Part shown: in pieces, positions 42,274-54,796 of the stretch
How the letters are laid out: each line of letters begins with the position of its first letter
Position numbering within the stretch: position 1 is the first letter of the stretch
Assembly (NCBI RefSeq): GCF_001540865.1
Contig: NC_033628.1
Location: 13,448,315-13,512,314, forward strand
From: Ananas comosus
Lineage: Eukaryota; Streptophyta; Magnoliopsida; Poales; Bromeliaceae
Reading direction: 5' to 3'
Length of the DNA: 64,000 nt
Notes under the pieces: generated by a model
Database searches by the model: none
Told to the model about the DNA's origin: nothing
The model's input: only the letters and a program-made list of their open reading frames with translations
Translations under genes and position numbers: made by a program

Positions 42274-43830
42274 GGACTTCCATAGTTAATTCTGTGCTTG
42301 CTGGGCTTTTCTCACTGTTGAAGATATTCGAGCTTTCATGCTATGTAGAGGGAGAATATTATTCTTTTCCATTGTCGGAGCTCCATACTGTTGCTGGAGT
42401 TTGGTTTTATTTACGTAGCTCTTGGCTTTCTTATACTGGAACCTGAAAAACGATAATAGATTCTTCACATGATTGTATAGGATTGGTGTAGCAGCCTTCA
42501 TGATTCACAGTCAACATATGTGATTTACAGTTCTATCACCAGTTATTAATAATTTGACAGCGTTGAAAATAACTTTGAAGCTGCAGAACCTTGTGAGATC
42601 ACTTTGGGAGCAATGGTACTTTGAAAACAGGTGTTTTGGCCGATCTAGTAGAATCGCCTTATATGCAGGCAATATTATATGAAAATCAGCTAGTATTGGT
42701 GCTACCGAACTGGTTCTAATTCGCTTATGCCTTGCCCTGAATCTTTTATTTTATTTTTGAGTATTATTGCTAGAATTGCAATTAAATGTAGTTTATGCCC
42801 CTGCGAGGTATAGAAATTAGTGCGTGCTTACGAGATGTATACTGAAGGCGTATCTGGTCAGGCCAGCGATTCTGTGCTGTGTGACTACGGCTGGTTCGAA
42901 AAGTACTAACAATTTTATAAAATTCTCATGATGCGCCAAGTAGCTTATTTTATCATCCATCAAGATGCTTGCTTATACTGAATATCTATCACCTTTTTCT
43001 GTGACAAAAAGAGTTTCTTACATTTGAGGGTAGCTAAAGTCGCATGAGGTGAATTAGGGACCAGTGATGGTGTCGCACGTATAATGCGTTAGAACGAAAT
43101 GTGGTGTAGTTCAAGGAAACAAGATACTTAATTGCAAAAATTGGTCAACTAAATGCTTTTCATATCATGGCACGTCGCCTGATCTATTTAATTGGTAGAT
43201 GATTACTAGTTAATGAAGCGCATGAAACTATATCTACAACTGCATAATATATGGTTGGGTGTGTGAACTACCTACATATATTTTGGTGGCCGTTAGTCAT
43301 GGGAGGCATAACTTCACATAAACATTTTTATATGGCATTTTACCTACCGAACCTGCGGCGATACTTTGATTAGCGATTGGATGAAATAGACGAACGTATG
43401 CGCCATTATCTCCCACGCTCGCGCCGAGCGTCCGCACGGCTGGGCATGTGCGGGCGATGGGCCCCACCGGCCGCACATAGGTAATGTACCGTATATTTTA
43501 TACGGACGTCGCAGCAGTGTTGGGCCCCCACTTCTTGCGGTGGCCCCCACCGACCGCGTTTGATCGGAGTCGCGGTCGTCGTGGTCCCGACGACTCGATG
43601 ATCCCCCTCGCGTAGTTGCGAGCACGAAGATTTCGCCACCGTAGCATTCTTTCTGCGGAGTCCAAAGGGTAAGTAATACATCAGACGGGCTAGTGGGACC
43701 CACTTGAATGACGAGCTGGCAACTTTCCGGTCCTAAAGCTCCCCCGTATATTGCGAGTATCAGAGTCTGATCTCCTACGTGGCCCACTCAGACGTGGACC
43801 CCACACCTCCACGTCAGCATACCATTCTTC
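42274..43830. other. Intergenic region between TOL and CSLD
   Basis: TOL 3' UTR, AT-rich spacer, then a GC-rich stretch from about 43400 that is best read as upstream sequence of CSLD. A long antisense reading frame in that stretch shows no conserved protein features. Confidence 0.5.
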
Positions 43831-43833
43831 TTG

Positions 43834-43855
43834 CCACGTGGTGCCTCCCTATATA
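43834..43855 (+). promoter_or_regulatory. CSLD core promoter: G-box and TATA box
   Basis: CCACGTGG at 43834-43841 is followed by TATATA at 43850-43855, then C/T-rich sequence with TCCTC repeats, the usual plant core-promoter arrangement. Transcription would start near 43885. Confidence 0.6.
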
Positions 43856-44160
43856 CTCCCCGCCGCCTCCTCTCCTCTCCTCTCCTCTCCTCTCCTCCTA
43901 GAGCTCCCCATATTTTGGCTTCTTTGGACTCGATTGCTCCTCCTCGCATTCCCTCTCGAGCTACGCGTCGAATACTCTTCGGTCACAGGGAAACAGAGTT
44001 GGAGAGGGAGGAGTGAGTCCGACCGGGTTCGTCTTCTTTGCTCACGGCTTCTTGTAAGAGCTTCCGCTGGTGGAGTTTGAGTCGAATGGTCTCTAATAAC
44101 GATGCCCAGTGTCTAGTTTGACGATTACCAAGCTTGGAATTCGCCTCCCCTGTTCTCAAG

Positions 44161-44264
44161 GTTAGACTTGTTCTTAAGCTTTGGCGTGAGAAAAGAGCAA
44201 TCTTTCGATTCAATGCTGTCTGAAAAATTTACATGTTTATTTGAAATTCGGAACCAAATTGCAG
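44161..44264 (+). promoter_or_regulatory. Probable 5' UTR intron of CSLD
   Basis: Donor CTCAAG/GTTAGA and acceptor AAATTGCAG flank about 104 bp of T-rich DNA just before the CAG repeat and the ATG. Inferred from splice-site form only. Confidence 0.4.
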
Positions 44265-44295
44265 CTGCAGCAGCAGCAGCAGCAGCAGCAGCATT
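44262..44295. repeat. CAG repeat just upstream of the CSLD start codon
   Basis: About nine CAG units lie within 40 bp of the ATG, in the 5' UTR or at its splice acceptor. They are not translated in the CSLD frame. Confidence 0.8.
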
Positions 44296-44301
44296 ACTGT
44301 C

Positions 44302-47300
44302 ATGGCGACGAAAGGCATCCTGAAGAACAGCCCGTCGGGGAGGGGCGGGAAGCCGCCTTTGGCGCCGCAGCAGCAGCAGCAGGCATCGTCGGGGCCGACG
44401 GTGGTTTTCGGGCAGCGGACGGACTCGGGGCGGTTCATCAGCTACTCGCGCGACGACCTCGACAGCGAGGTGAGCAGCGTGGACTACCAGCAGGACTACC
44501 ACGTCCACATCCCCATGACCCCCGACAACCAGCCCTTCACGGACGACGGCCGCGCCGGCCCCCGCCTCGGCCCCTCCCTCTCCGCCAAGTCCGAGGACTC
44601 CTTCGTCTCCGACTCCCTCTTCACCGGCGGCTTCAACACCGCCACCCACGCCCGCGCGATGGACAAGCCCGCCGACCCCTCCCGGGGCGCCGGCGCCGGC
44701 GCCAAGTCGACGTGCGCGGTCGACGGCTGCGACAACAAGTTGGCGCGGAACGCCCGCGGGGAGGAGGCGGTCCCCTGCGAATGCGATTTCAGGACATGCG
44801 CCGACTGCTTCGCGGACGCGGCGAAGGCGGAAGGCGGGCTCTGCCCCGGGTGCAAGGAGCCGTACAAGACCACGGACTGGGAGGAGGTGGTGGCGGCCGG
44901 GTCGGGGAGCATCGCTCGGGCGCTGTCCCTGCGGCCGGCGCCCCCGAGGGGGAAGGCGGAGAGGGGGCTGTCGCTGATGCGGCAGACGACGATGGGCCGG
45001 GGGCCCGGGGCCGGGGGCCGGGGCGGGGGCGGCGAATTCGATCATAACCGGTGGCTGTTCGAGACGAAGGGGACGTACGGGTACGGGAACGCCATGTGGC
45101 CGGAGGATAATGCGGACGAAGAAGGCGACGGCGACGGCGGCGGAGGGCACGGGCATCCCCAGGAGCTGATGAGCAAGCCGTGGCGGCCCCTCACGCGCAA
45201 ACTCAAAATCCCCGCAGCAGTAATCAGTCCGTACAGGTACGAGCTAGAATACCGACTGTACGTATATTTATTTCCTTGTCGGCGAATTGGTGTCTCTGCA
45301 TGCATGCATGTTTCCAGCTACTTCATTTAATTTCTTGGCGATCGCAGGCTCCTGGTGTTCGTGCGCATGGCGGCGCTGGCGTTGTTTCTCGCATGGCGNC
45401 ATGCATGTTTCCAGCTACTTCATTTAATTTCTTGGCGATCGCAGGCTCCTGGTGTTCGTGCGCATGGCGGCGCTGGCGTTGTTTCTCGCATGGCGCATAA
45501 CGCACAAGAACGAGGACGCGGTTTGGCTGTGGGGGATGTCCATCGTGTGCGAGCTGTGGTTCGCCTTCTCCTGGCTGCTGGACCAGCTCCCCAAACTCTG
45601 CCCCGTCAACCGCGCCGCCGACCTCGCCGTGCTCAAGGAGAAGTTCGAGACCCCGCGCCCCAACAACCCCACCGGCAAGTCCGACCTCCCCGGCATCGAC
45701 GTCTTCGTCTCCACCGCCGACCCCGACAAGGAGCCCGTCCTCGTCACCGCCAACACCGTCCTCTCCATCCTCGCCGCCGACTACCCCGTCGAGAAGCTCG
45801 CTTGCTACCTCTCCGACGACGGCGGCGCCCTCCTCACTTTCGAGGCCATGGCCGAGGCCGCCAACTTCGCCGACCTCTGGGTCCCCTTCTGCCGGAAGCA
45901 CCGCATCGAGCCGCGGAACCCCGAGAGCTACTTCAGCCTCAAAAGAGACCCTTACAGGAACAAGGTGAAGCAGGACTTCGTCAAGGACCGGAGGAGGATC
46001 AAGCGCGAGTACGACGAGTTCAAGGTGCGGATCAACGGCCTTCCGGAGGCCATACGGAGCCGCTCGGACGCGCTCCACGCGCGGGAGGAGATCCAGCAGG
46101 CCAAGGCCGGAGGGGACGAGCCCGTCAAGATCCCCAAGGCCACGTGGATGGCGGACGCCACGCACTGGCCCGGGACGTGGCTCCACCCATCGCCGGACCA
46201 TACTCGCACCGATCACGCCGGGATCATACAGGTAGCCAGCTAGCTAGTAATAAGCTAGTACTTCAAAAAAAAAAAAGAAAAAGAAAAAAAAAAGGGATAA
46301 TTAATCATCTTCTTAATTTCGATCTTCAATTATTCATCGACACCTCAGTATCACATTAAGTAAGTATTACTTCTTTCTAAATCCCAGGTAATGCTGAAGC
46401 CACCGAGCGACGCGCCGATGTACGGGAGCAGCGGCGAGAAGTCGCCGATGGACTTGGGAGAGGTGGACGTGCGGCTGCCGATGCTGGTGTACGTGTCGCG
46501 AGAGAAGCGGCCGGGCTACGACCACAACAAGAAGGCGGGGGCGATGAATGCGCTAGTCCGCGCCTCCGCCATCATGTCGAACGGCCCCTTCATTCTCAAC
46601 TTGGACTGCGACCACTACGTGTACAACTCCCAAGCCCTGCGCGAGGGAATGTGCTTCATGATGGACCGCGGCGGCGACCGCATTTGCTACGTCCAGTTCC
46701 CGCAGCGTTTCGAGGGCATCGACCCCTCCGACCGCTACGCCAACCACAACACCGTCTTCTTCGACGTCAACATGCGCGCGCTCGACGGCCTCCAGGGACC
46801 TGTCTACGTCGGTACGTAACTAAAATTTCTAATTTCTAATTCTAATTATTAATTAATAATAACCACAACACCTCCCCTTAATTATTATTAGATAGTCATC
46901 ACTCATCAAGAGAAATAAATTTTTTTTTTTTTTTACTACAATGGAGCAAGCATCATACCATACCATACCATACCATTACCATACATAATTTTTTTTAAAA
47001 AAAATAATAATAAATGTAATTAATATAATTCGAACAGGCACCGGCTGCCTCTTTCGCCGCGTCGCGCTCTACGGGTTCGACCCCCCTCGCGCGAAGGAGC
47101 ACCGCCCCTCCTTCTGCGGCTGCTGCCTCCCGCGGCGCCGTCGCCCCGCGAAGAGAATCTCGGAGGAGACCCGCGCGCTCCGCACGGGAGATACGGAGGA
47201 GGAGGAGGCGGAGGAGGAGATGAGCCGGCTGGCGTCGTTCCCGAAGAAGTTCGGGAACTCGAGCTTCCTGATGGACTCCATCCCCGTGGCGGAGTTCCAG

Positions 47301-48395
47301 GGCCGGCCGCTGGCCGACCACCCGTCGGTGAAGAACGGGCGGCCCGTAGGCGCGCTGACGGTCCCCCGCGAGGTGCTGGACGCGTCGGTGGTGGCGGAGG
47401 CGATCAGCGTGGTGTCGTGCTGGTACGAGGAGAAGACGGAGTGGGGCCGGCGCGTGGGGTGGATCTACGGGTCGGTGACGGAGGACGTGGTGACCGGGTA
47501 CCGCATGCACAACCGGGGGTGGCGGTCGGTGTACTGCGTGACGCAGCAGCGCGACGCCTTCCGCGGGACGGCGCCCATCAACCTGACGGACCGGCTGCAC
47601 CAGGTGCTGCGGTGGGCGACGGGGTCCGTGGAGATCTTCTTCTCGCGGAACAACGCGCTGTTCGCCAGCCCCAGGATGAAGGCGCTGCAGCGGGTCGCCT
47701 ACCTGAACGTGGGCATCTACCCCTTCACGTCCGTCTTCCTCGTCGTCTACTGCTTCCTGCCGGCGCTCTCGCTCTTCTCGGGGCAGTTCATCGTGCAGAC
47801 GCTCAACGTCGCCTTCCTGGCGTACCTGCTGGTCATCACGCTGACGCTGTGCCTGCTGGCGCTGCTGGAGGTGAGGTGGTCCGGGATCGAGCTCGAGGAG
47901 TGGTGGCGGAACGAGCAGTTCTGGCTCATCGGCGGGACCAGCGCCCACCTCGCGGCGGTGCTGCAGGGCCTGCTGAAGGTGGTGGCCGGGATAGAGATCT
48001 CCTTCACGCTCACGTCCAAGTCGGCCGGGGACGACGTCGACGACGAGTTCGCGGAGCTCTACGCGGTGCGGTGGACGTGGCTGATGGTCCCGCCGCTGGC
48101 CATCATCATGGTCAACCTGATCGCCATATGCGTGGGGTTCAGCCGCACCGTCTACAGCGTGATCCCGCAGTGGACCAAGCTGCTGGGCGGGGTGTTCTTC
48201 AGCTTCTGGGTGCTGGCGCACCTCTACCCCTTCGCCAAGGGCCTCATGGGCCGGAGGGGCCGAACTCCCACCGTCGTCTACGTCTGGTCCGGCCTCGTCG
48301 CCATCACCATCTCCCTCCTCTGGGTCGCCATCAAGCCCCCCTCCGCCAATTCCTCCTCCCAGTCCCAGATCGGCGGCTCTTTCTCCCTCCCTTGA
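44302..48395 (+). CDS. CSLD1: Cellulose synthase-like protein D (CSLD1-like)
   Basis: Four exons: 44302-45236, 45445-46231, 46388-46811, 47038-48395, totalling 3504 nt, or 1167 aa. CSLD proteins are family-2 glycosyltransferases of tip-growing and dividing cells that make a cellulose-like beta-1,4-glucan; rice CSLD1 is needed for root hair growth (literature knowledge). Residues 138 to about 185 form the N-terminal RING-like zinc region (CAVDGC to CPGCKEPY). Two transmembrane helices (about 313-365) precede the catalytic loop, with DDG at 436-438, DCD at 647-649, TED at 863-865 and QVLRW at 904-908. Six or so helices follow. The ends MATKGILKN and IGGSFSLP match the CSLD1-type group rather than CSLD5. 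The gene is very GC-rich, as often in monocots. Intron 1 contains a 96-bp duplication around an N, so a second copy of the exon 2 acceptor (start 45348) exists. The downstream copy was used. Confidence 0.97.
45303..45495. repeat. 96-bp direct duplication flanking N45399
   Basis: Bases 45303-45398 and 45400-45495 read the same and are separated by a single N. The unit spans the end of CSLD intron 1 and the first bases of exon 2. It looks like two contig ends that overlap but were not merged. Confidence 0.9.
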
Positions 48396-48439
48396 TCCTT
48401 TCCTTCATGTGTTAGTACTACTATACGTCACATCAATAT

Positions 48440-48473
48440 TACACACACACACTCACAGGCGCGCACACACACA

Positions 48474-48509
<36 letters not shown>

Positions 48510-48556
48510 CTTACAGTACAGAAGAAGAAGAAGAAGAAGAAGAAGAAGAAGAAGAA
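48440..48556. repeat. CA, CT and GAA microsatellites in the CSLD 3' UTR
   Basis: Consecutive (CA)n, (CT)n of about 30 bp and (GAA)n of about 36 bp lie 50-160 bp after the stop codon. Confidence 0.85.
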
Positions 48557-48599
48557 GGGCCATTATGGGTTGGTTAGTTTCGTTTGCTCAATCCTGATT

Positions 48600-49310
48600 C
48601 ATTCAACACAATTTAAGATGGGGAATTTTTCGCTTCTTTAATTTTTTAAAATTTTTTTTTGTTCTTAATTTTAGCTATTGAATTGGGTTTTACTGCAGAG
48701 CTAAAAAGCTTAGAATAGTGTTGCTTACTACGCCGTTTGCTAGCTCTTTAATTAGGGTGGATTAATTACAGATTGTAGAAGTTACCGATGTGTGTAATTT
48801 GCAACAACTATAGCAAAGTTGAATTGAATTTCGCGTTGTTTTAGTTGGAATTTTAGTTGTTTCGAGCAAGTCCAAGTTTTGATGTAAAAATATTCAATAT
48901 CGTATAACAGATTTGATTTATTAAGTCCTGATCAAATATAAAGATTTTTATGAGAGAGTTTTACAGAGAAGGTGCACTGTGGAGACTCACTATTAAATCT
49001 TCATATGTATGTAGATATATTTCTCACTCTGACCAACATCACTTGCATATCGAACATCCTGTCCTATCATTCCAACTATAACATAACGTTAACTCAAACT
49101 TATTACAAGATGTTAAATTATGATACAAGGCTATCCAAAAAGAAAGAGTAACAGGAGCGCGGAACACGCCCACATTTATTGATACACAAAGGGCTCTGAA
49201 TTGTGTGCATCCACCTCCCAAGATATACCATGGAAGATAAATAAGGCTATAAAGAAAAAAAAAAAACAAAACAAAACAAAACAAAAGAAGTAACACTGGA
49301 GCATGTGAGC
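48600..49310. other. Spacer between CSLD and the 158-aa gene (convergent)
   Basis: AT-rich DNA carrying the 3' UTRs of both genes. No other feature was recognised. Confidence 0.5.
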
Positions 49311-52300
49311 TCATTCCCCTCCACTCTGACTCCCAGCAGCATTGCATTCCTCGAGCAATGTGATGAGATTATGCTCGGGGGCACTAACTGACGGCAATAT
49401 AACCCGTCGAGGTTGAACAGATAGAGGCTTGGTTCCACTCGCGCCCGATTCAAGGTGCGACCCTTCCTTCACTACAGGCAAGTCGGCTCGAACTCTCGCC
49501 CCAGCTGACGACATCCTTTCTTTCCATATCCTTCCATCCTGGTATCAAAACATCAAACAAGCCACAAATTTTGTTTTAGATAAAATCGGCAAGACATTCA
49601 ATCAATAGTGCATTAGATGAAATTTAAGTTCATGCTTGAACATTTAAGGGGGAATTTTTTTTTTTTTTGTTCCAACTAGAGCTTCTGCGGGAGGGTCTCT
49701 GAGTGGAATTTCTTGACAAAGCACTAACAGCATTTTCCACTAGAATCTCTCCCAAACAGTTTCATTCTGCAGTACAAGCAGTAGCTTTGGAGCTTCAGCC
49801 GATGAAGTTGAGAAGCTCATTGAAGCTTCTCGCCATGATGAAATCTCACAATCTACTATAAGAATGAGGGCTTCTTAAGCAACAAAAAAGATGCTAATAT
49901 TTGATAAAACCTTGAGATGAATTCTTTTCGTTAGTATACACTATCAACTTATCAAAATCGGTGGTCCCTCAATCTGTCAGATATTACAAGTCTAGCCCTT
50001 TTAAATGCTTGCTAAAGAATTGGTATACTCTCTGGATAAATAATAATAATAATAATAAAAAATAAAAAATAAAAAAATGTCGATAAGAGGCAACAATCAA
50101 GTAGTTGCATGCAAAAGGCAGTGACACCAACCCTATAGCCACCATAAATAAGAAGAATTCACAGAGAAAGAGTTAGATGGAACCGCACTTAGAGAGAATA
50201 AATCGATCGACAGGGGTAGAGAGAAAAAGTCGGTTTCCTAATTTATATACTGCAGTTTCTGTAATTCTTTAGCAGCAAGGATGAATGACACTAATATGTG
50301 TGAATGATATCAATTATTGTCCGCTTTACACATAATGATGCATCACTATAATGCAAATGAGGAGGGGGGAGGAGGGGTGTTGGGGGGTGGAATCAGTAAA
50401 TGATGCCCAAAAAAAAAATGCAAAATCCTGATTATGCACGAGGTTTATTTTGAATTTATTACTTCTCAGTGTGCTGATCAGATTAGTTGACATAGTTAGA
50501 TTTAAATATCTTCAGTTGAATCAAACTATATTATTGCATGGAATCATATCCACTCAGCAAGAAAATTATAAAACTAATGGATTTGATGAAAGCAATCAAA
50601 ACCGAGTGGACTTAAGAAGCAAACAGACCCAGGACAGAAAAAGAAAAAGAAAAAAGAAAAAAACACGTGAACTTGGCATCTGATCATCATTATAACATAA
50701 GGTAATTCACATACATAATATATAATTAAAGTTTTCAAAGCTACAAGCGGACAAAAGCTGCCACAATAGCAAGCTTAGCAGATTTACACAATGTACCAGA
50801 GTCACATATGAAGCTCGGATGGGGAAAAATTCAGGAAATCATCAAACATGCTGCAGTTTACAGGAATACTAATCAGACACTGAAAGGGTTTCTGTTTTAT
50901 GCATCAATTAGCCATTTAAAGAAGGGTAAGAGGTAGTAATTTTGGACCAAAACACTCAACTGATGCCAGTAGATATGTAAGTACTTAAATTTAGGAGGAT
51001 ATCTTAGCAAACGTATACTAAAGAGGAACAATACGCAATCCTTTGTCAGACATAAAGCCTTCAACTTGTAATTTACTTCCTTGCGAGAAAAAAAAAAAGA
51101 ATCAAATTCTAGGCAATCCATCTGACCATTATAATAAACCACTATCATCCTGCCCACAAAAGAAAGAAAAGAACAACCGCCATGCCGCAACATAAAATCA
51201 GTAGACAGCAATCTTACATTTAGTATAGAAGGCTCCGGCAATGGGCATTTAACTGGTTGATCACGGGTAAGAGGTTCAACTGGATGCGCAACGGGCTTAA
51301 ACTCGACTGCTACTTCGATTCCATGAGAAACAGGAAGAGAAACAGTCACAGGATTGGAATCTCCGACATCTGTATTCTGTGGCAAAGCTTCCCCTACCTC
51401 CTGCAGCATGAGAAATTATATCATAGCCAGATACAACAGAATGTTATGCTGAATTATTTAGACAGTAACAAAGAAAATTTAGGGAAACAAGATGTGGGAG
51501 ATGCAAGCAACTGCTTCAAATGATAGAGTTCGTGATAAGAAGAATTAATAGCTCTTCAGTTAGACAAAAATATGATAGCTGTATACCATGTCTAGCGCTC
51601 CTGCAGAAGTGTTGTTCAAGCAAAGCTGTTTAGAGCACCACTAAACTGTTCTCAATTACAATTCCCAAGGGGAAGCAGAAGTTTTAGTTTAGTGCATCTG
51701 TTTTTGGAGCTCAAAAAAAGCTCAATCCACTGTCACGCCACAGAAAAAAACTTCGTACTTGTTGTTTACCAAATGCCTGATTGCTACGTCTTGGAACAAG
51801 AGATATCTGTTCCAGAAGCAAGCTCGAAACAGGCGCTACATCCTTATGCTACAGCTAGTAAGTTCGATTGAATTAGCAACTAATGATTGGATACAGAACA
51901 AATGAAGAACATGTTGTTTTCAGGATGCGTAGAGACGTTACAATATTTCACTACAAACCATTGCATATAATTCTTAGCATGAAATTCTTAGATCCCATCA
52001 ATTTGTAACATATGATGCTGTTGATTTCAAACAAACAATGGATAGGAGAGAGAAGTATAACAAGTAAAAATGGAGAAAAAAAAGGATTCTCAGATCCACT
52101 GAAAAAGATGCAAAGTTCCAGCTTAAAATAGCCTCAAAAACCCCAACACAACCAACATACTATCACAAAATTGCGTATACCAGATACAAATAATAATAAT
52201 AATACTAATTAAACCCAAATCCAAAGCAAATATCCTAATTCGGGAACCGAAATTAGAAGAGGAAAAGGATGGTTTTGGGTGGATTCGTGATGGCCTTACG

Positions 52301-52365
52301 AGTGCGCTCTTCGTCCTCCGATGACCACTCCTTCCCGCGGAGAATCGTGAGAAAATCCCCACCAT
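49311..52365 (-). CDS. Small conserved plant protein of unknown function
   Basis: Three exons on the minus strand: 52365-52300 (22 codons), 51400-51218 (61 codons) and 49538-49311 (75 codons plus stop), giving 158 aa. All junctions fall between codons. The protein starts MVGIFSRFSAGRSGHRRTKSAL, a basic, serine-containing N-terminus. It continues with GIEVAVEFKPVAHPVEPL, CPLPEPSILNDGRIWKER, LPVVKEG and SVSAPEHNLITLLEECNA. I recall these blocks from uncharacterised plant proteins of similar length, sometimes given uninformative transporter-like names. No transmembrane helix, signal peptide or catalytic motif is visible, so a transporter name is not justified. The ordered conserved blocks linked by disordered Pro/Ser sequence suggest an adaptor or regulatory role, but that is a guess. 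Intron 2 is 1.7 kb and intron 1 is 0.9 kb. Confidence 0.85.
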
Positions 52366-52599
52366 CTCCCCCCTTAATCTCTCTCTCTGTTTTTGTGTGT
52401 GTGTGTGTGTATGAGAGAGATAAAGAGAGAGCCCCTTCTCTTCCGTGTGGAGTGGAGGTGGGAAAGAGACGACGATAGAGGAAGGAAAGGGCGGTGACCC
52501 ACCCAACTCGACCCACCCCAACCAGATAACGGGAATGGTGCGGTACGCTCACCGCCTAGAGCGCTGCGGCGGAGCTGCGGAGGTGAGGATGGCCTTTTA

Positions 52600-54284
52600 G
52601 TTGCGTTGGAATATAAAGATTCGCAATAGCCAATAAAAAAAGGACTTAACTACGGGGTATAAAAAGGAGTAGGACATTACCAAAAAGGTTAATTAATTAA
52701 TTAAGTAATTAAATCTCTCGTACACGCGGACTAACCACCAGGAATTTGACACGCGGCAAGTTGTGGAAGAAGCGATTGGGTGTTCGGATCGGAACAGCAA
52801 TGGTTGGGTTACTTCTCCAGGTCTAATGACGTGATGACACGTGTGCCCATTTCTTGTATGATTACTTCATTATTATTTTTTTCTTTTCTCTGCCTGCTAG
52901 TACTTTTTCTGTCTTAGGCTGCAGGAGTAAGTCGACGGGAAGGTGTCCTTCACAAGTTTTTAACCACCAATTCCATATATTAGTTTAAAGGAATAATTAC
53001 TTATATGCCCCTCATATGTTTGAAAATATTTAAATTTTTTTAAAATATTTCTCATATGTTCCATCGGTATTATAAAATATTTTCGCAGTTATCTTCTATT
53101 AAGTTAACTTAGACTAAACGTGAATTAAATATTTACCACAGTTTAAAAAAATTAAAATGTCAATTTTGCCCTTAACTTAAAGACAAATAAAAAATGTTGG
53201 TGACGGTATATTGAAAAAAATTAAAAGTCAAAATACTTTCTGTGTCCCTGGCTTTAAGGGCAAATAAGAAAGTCAATGATGGTGGAAAGGTATATTTAAA
53301 AGGACAAAATAATAATTTTACAGAGATAATAGAGTTAATTAACAGATTTTAACTCTAAGAATATATTAGAAATAGGTTAGAACGTAGAAAGGATATTTTC
53401 AATATTAGCCTTCTAAGAGAGATAAATCGAAAAGTCGAAAACTTTTTAAGAGTATATAAGCAATTGCCCCTAGTTTAAATTACTCCAATGGACATGATTT
53501 ATAGAACTCAAGAGTTCAATTATGCTTCTTTTAAAAGTACAAAATTTTAATACTTATAAAATTTTTGTCATTAGATTTTTTTAATTATTTTTATTTATTA
53601 AATTATATTATTCAACGAACCATTCACTCAATTACAGAGAACCACTTTTATTATAACCGTACATTTCTTAATTTAATAACCGAAAACCTATAAGTATTAA
53701 TGGCTTGATACTTAAAAAGATATAAGAACTCAATTATTATATATATAGAGAGAGAAAGAGATATGAGCTGGAATACTATTAATAGTATTTGAAATTTTTT
53801 ATTATTAATTATTTAGCTGTTAGATCTATACTTTAATCATATCCATTANACGACCGAAGCGAAGGCGGGGAGGAGACCGAAGCGAAGGCAGAGGCGGAAA
53901 AGTCCCCGGGGGAGGGGACGCCGCGCCGTACGGAAGAGGAGGAAAAAGTCGCAGGGGACTCCGCCGGATGCGGGGAGAGCTCTATTCGGTTGCCAAATAG
54001 AAGTTTATATAAATAAATGGTTTCAAAATCAGTTCTAAGCCTACTTTTCAGTAGGAAATTTTTGGTGACATGATTACAGTGCAATGAACCTGGCTAATCC
54101 AAGACAACGAACCTGGACAACAATCACGGATGTTGCTTCTACTATCCCACCCAAATGCACCAAACTCCCGTTCTAAATATTCAACCTCGCATCAAATTAA
54201 GCCAGTTTTATTCTTTTGAAAAAAATATAGCATGTTATTCACTTTCTTCATTGGAAAAAATAAATTAAGTTATAAAAATAAGAC
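52600..54284. other. Intergenic AT-rich region with an N gap
   Basis: Upstream of the 158-aa gene. Contains a CACGTG near 52838, long AT-rich stretches, a partial MITE relative at 53765-53840 and an N at 53849. The N joins AT-rich DNA abruptly to about 140 bp of GC-rich sequence with a repeated GACCGAAGCGAAGGC motif. Confidence 0.5.
54216..54284 (-). repeat. Possible SINE 3' remnant next to the CACTA element
   Basis: GAAAAAAATATAGCATGTTATTC followed by an AT-rich segment resembles the 3' part of the Au-like SINE copies at 700 and 10275. It is short and diverged. Confidence 0.3.
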
Positions 54285-54287
54285 AAT

Positions 54288-54796
54288 CACTATAACAGAA
54301 TTAGGTTATAGGGACACATATTTGGAACACTTTTGAGTAAGTGTCCCATTTATGCTAAAATTTAAAAAAACATCTACTAATGCCTAAATATAAAGCCCAA
54401 TCCAACCAAAAATAAAAGATTACTCTACTCAACCCACCACACCCAGTTCATTTGGCCCGATTACAAATAGAAAAGAAAAAAAAAAATCAATTACTATCTT
54501 TTCTTCTCTCTTCACTCAATCCACTGAAATTCTAGACGAAGAGCCTTTCCTGTCGTCTTCCTCCGCCACCGCAGTCAACGAGATAGAGTTTTGGCTGTTG
54601 CTAAATGCTTAAATAAGTGTTAGTAAATTAGCAGCACTTTTTTAGGTTATAGCGACACTCTTTAACTGTCACTATATACCTAGCGACCCCACATATAGCA
54701 ACACTTTTTAAAAGTGTCGGTAATTTTAGCTAGCAGCACTTTTTTGACATGTACCTACATTTAAAAGTGTCGCTATAGACCGTTTTTGTTGTAGTG
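54288..54796. mobile_element. Non-autonomous CACTA (En/Spm-type) element
   Basis: A 509-bp element begins CACTATAACAGAATTAGG and ends GGTTTTTGTTGTAGTG-like sequence, the CACTA...TAGTG termini of the superfamily. It is flanked by a perfect 3-bp duplication AAT (54285-54287 and 54797-54799), as expected for CACTA transposition. Subterminal AGTGTCGCTATA-type motifs recur in both orientations. No transposase reading frame is present, so it would need an autonomous partner. Confidence 0.85.

Noticed and set aside
43344..43787. 147-codon antisense frame upstream of CSLD
   Set aside because: Lies in promoter-like GC-rich DNA and shows no recognisable domain.
44125..45156. 343-codon antisense frame over CSLD exon 1
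   Set aside because: Shadow of the CSLD exon. Poly-Ala from the CAG repeat and low-complexity sequence only.
46995..48221. 408-codon open frame antisense to CSLD exon 4
   Set aside because: Arises from GC-rich codon bias opposite a clear CSLD exon. Its composition is Arg/His/Pro-rich with no family signature.
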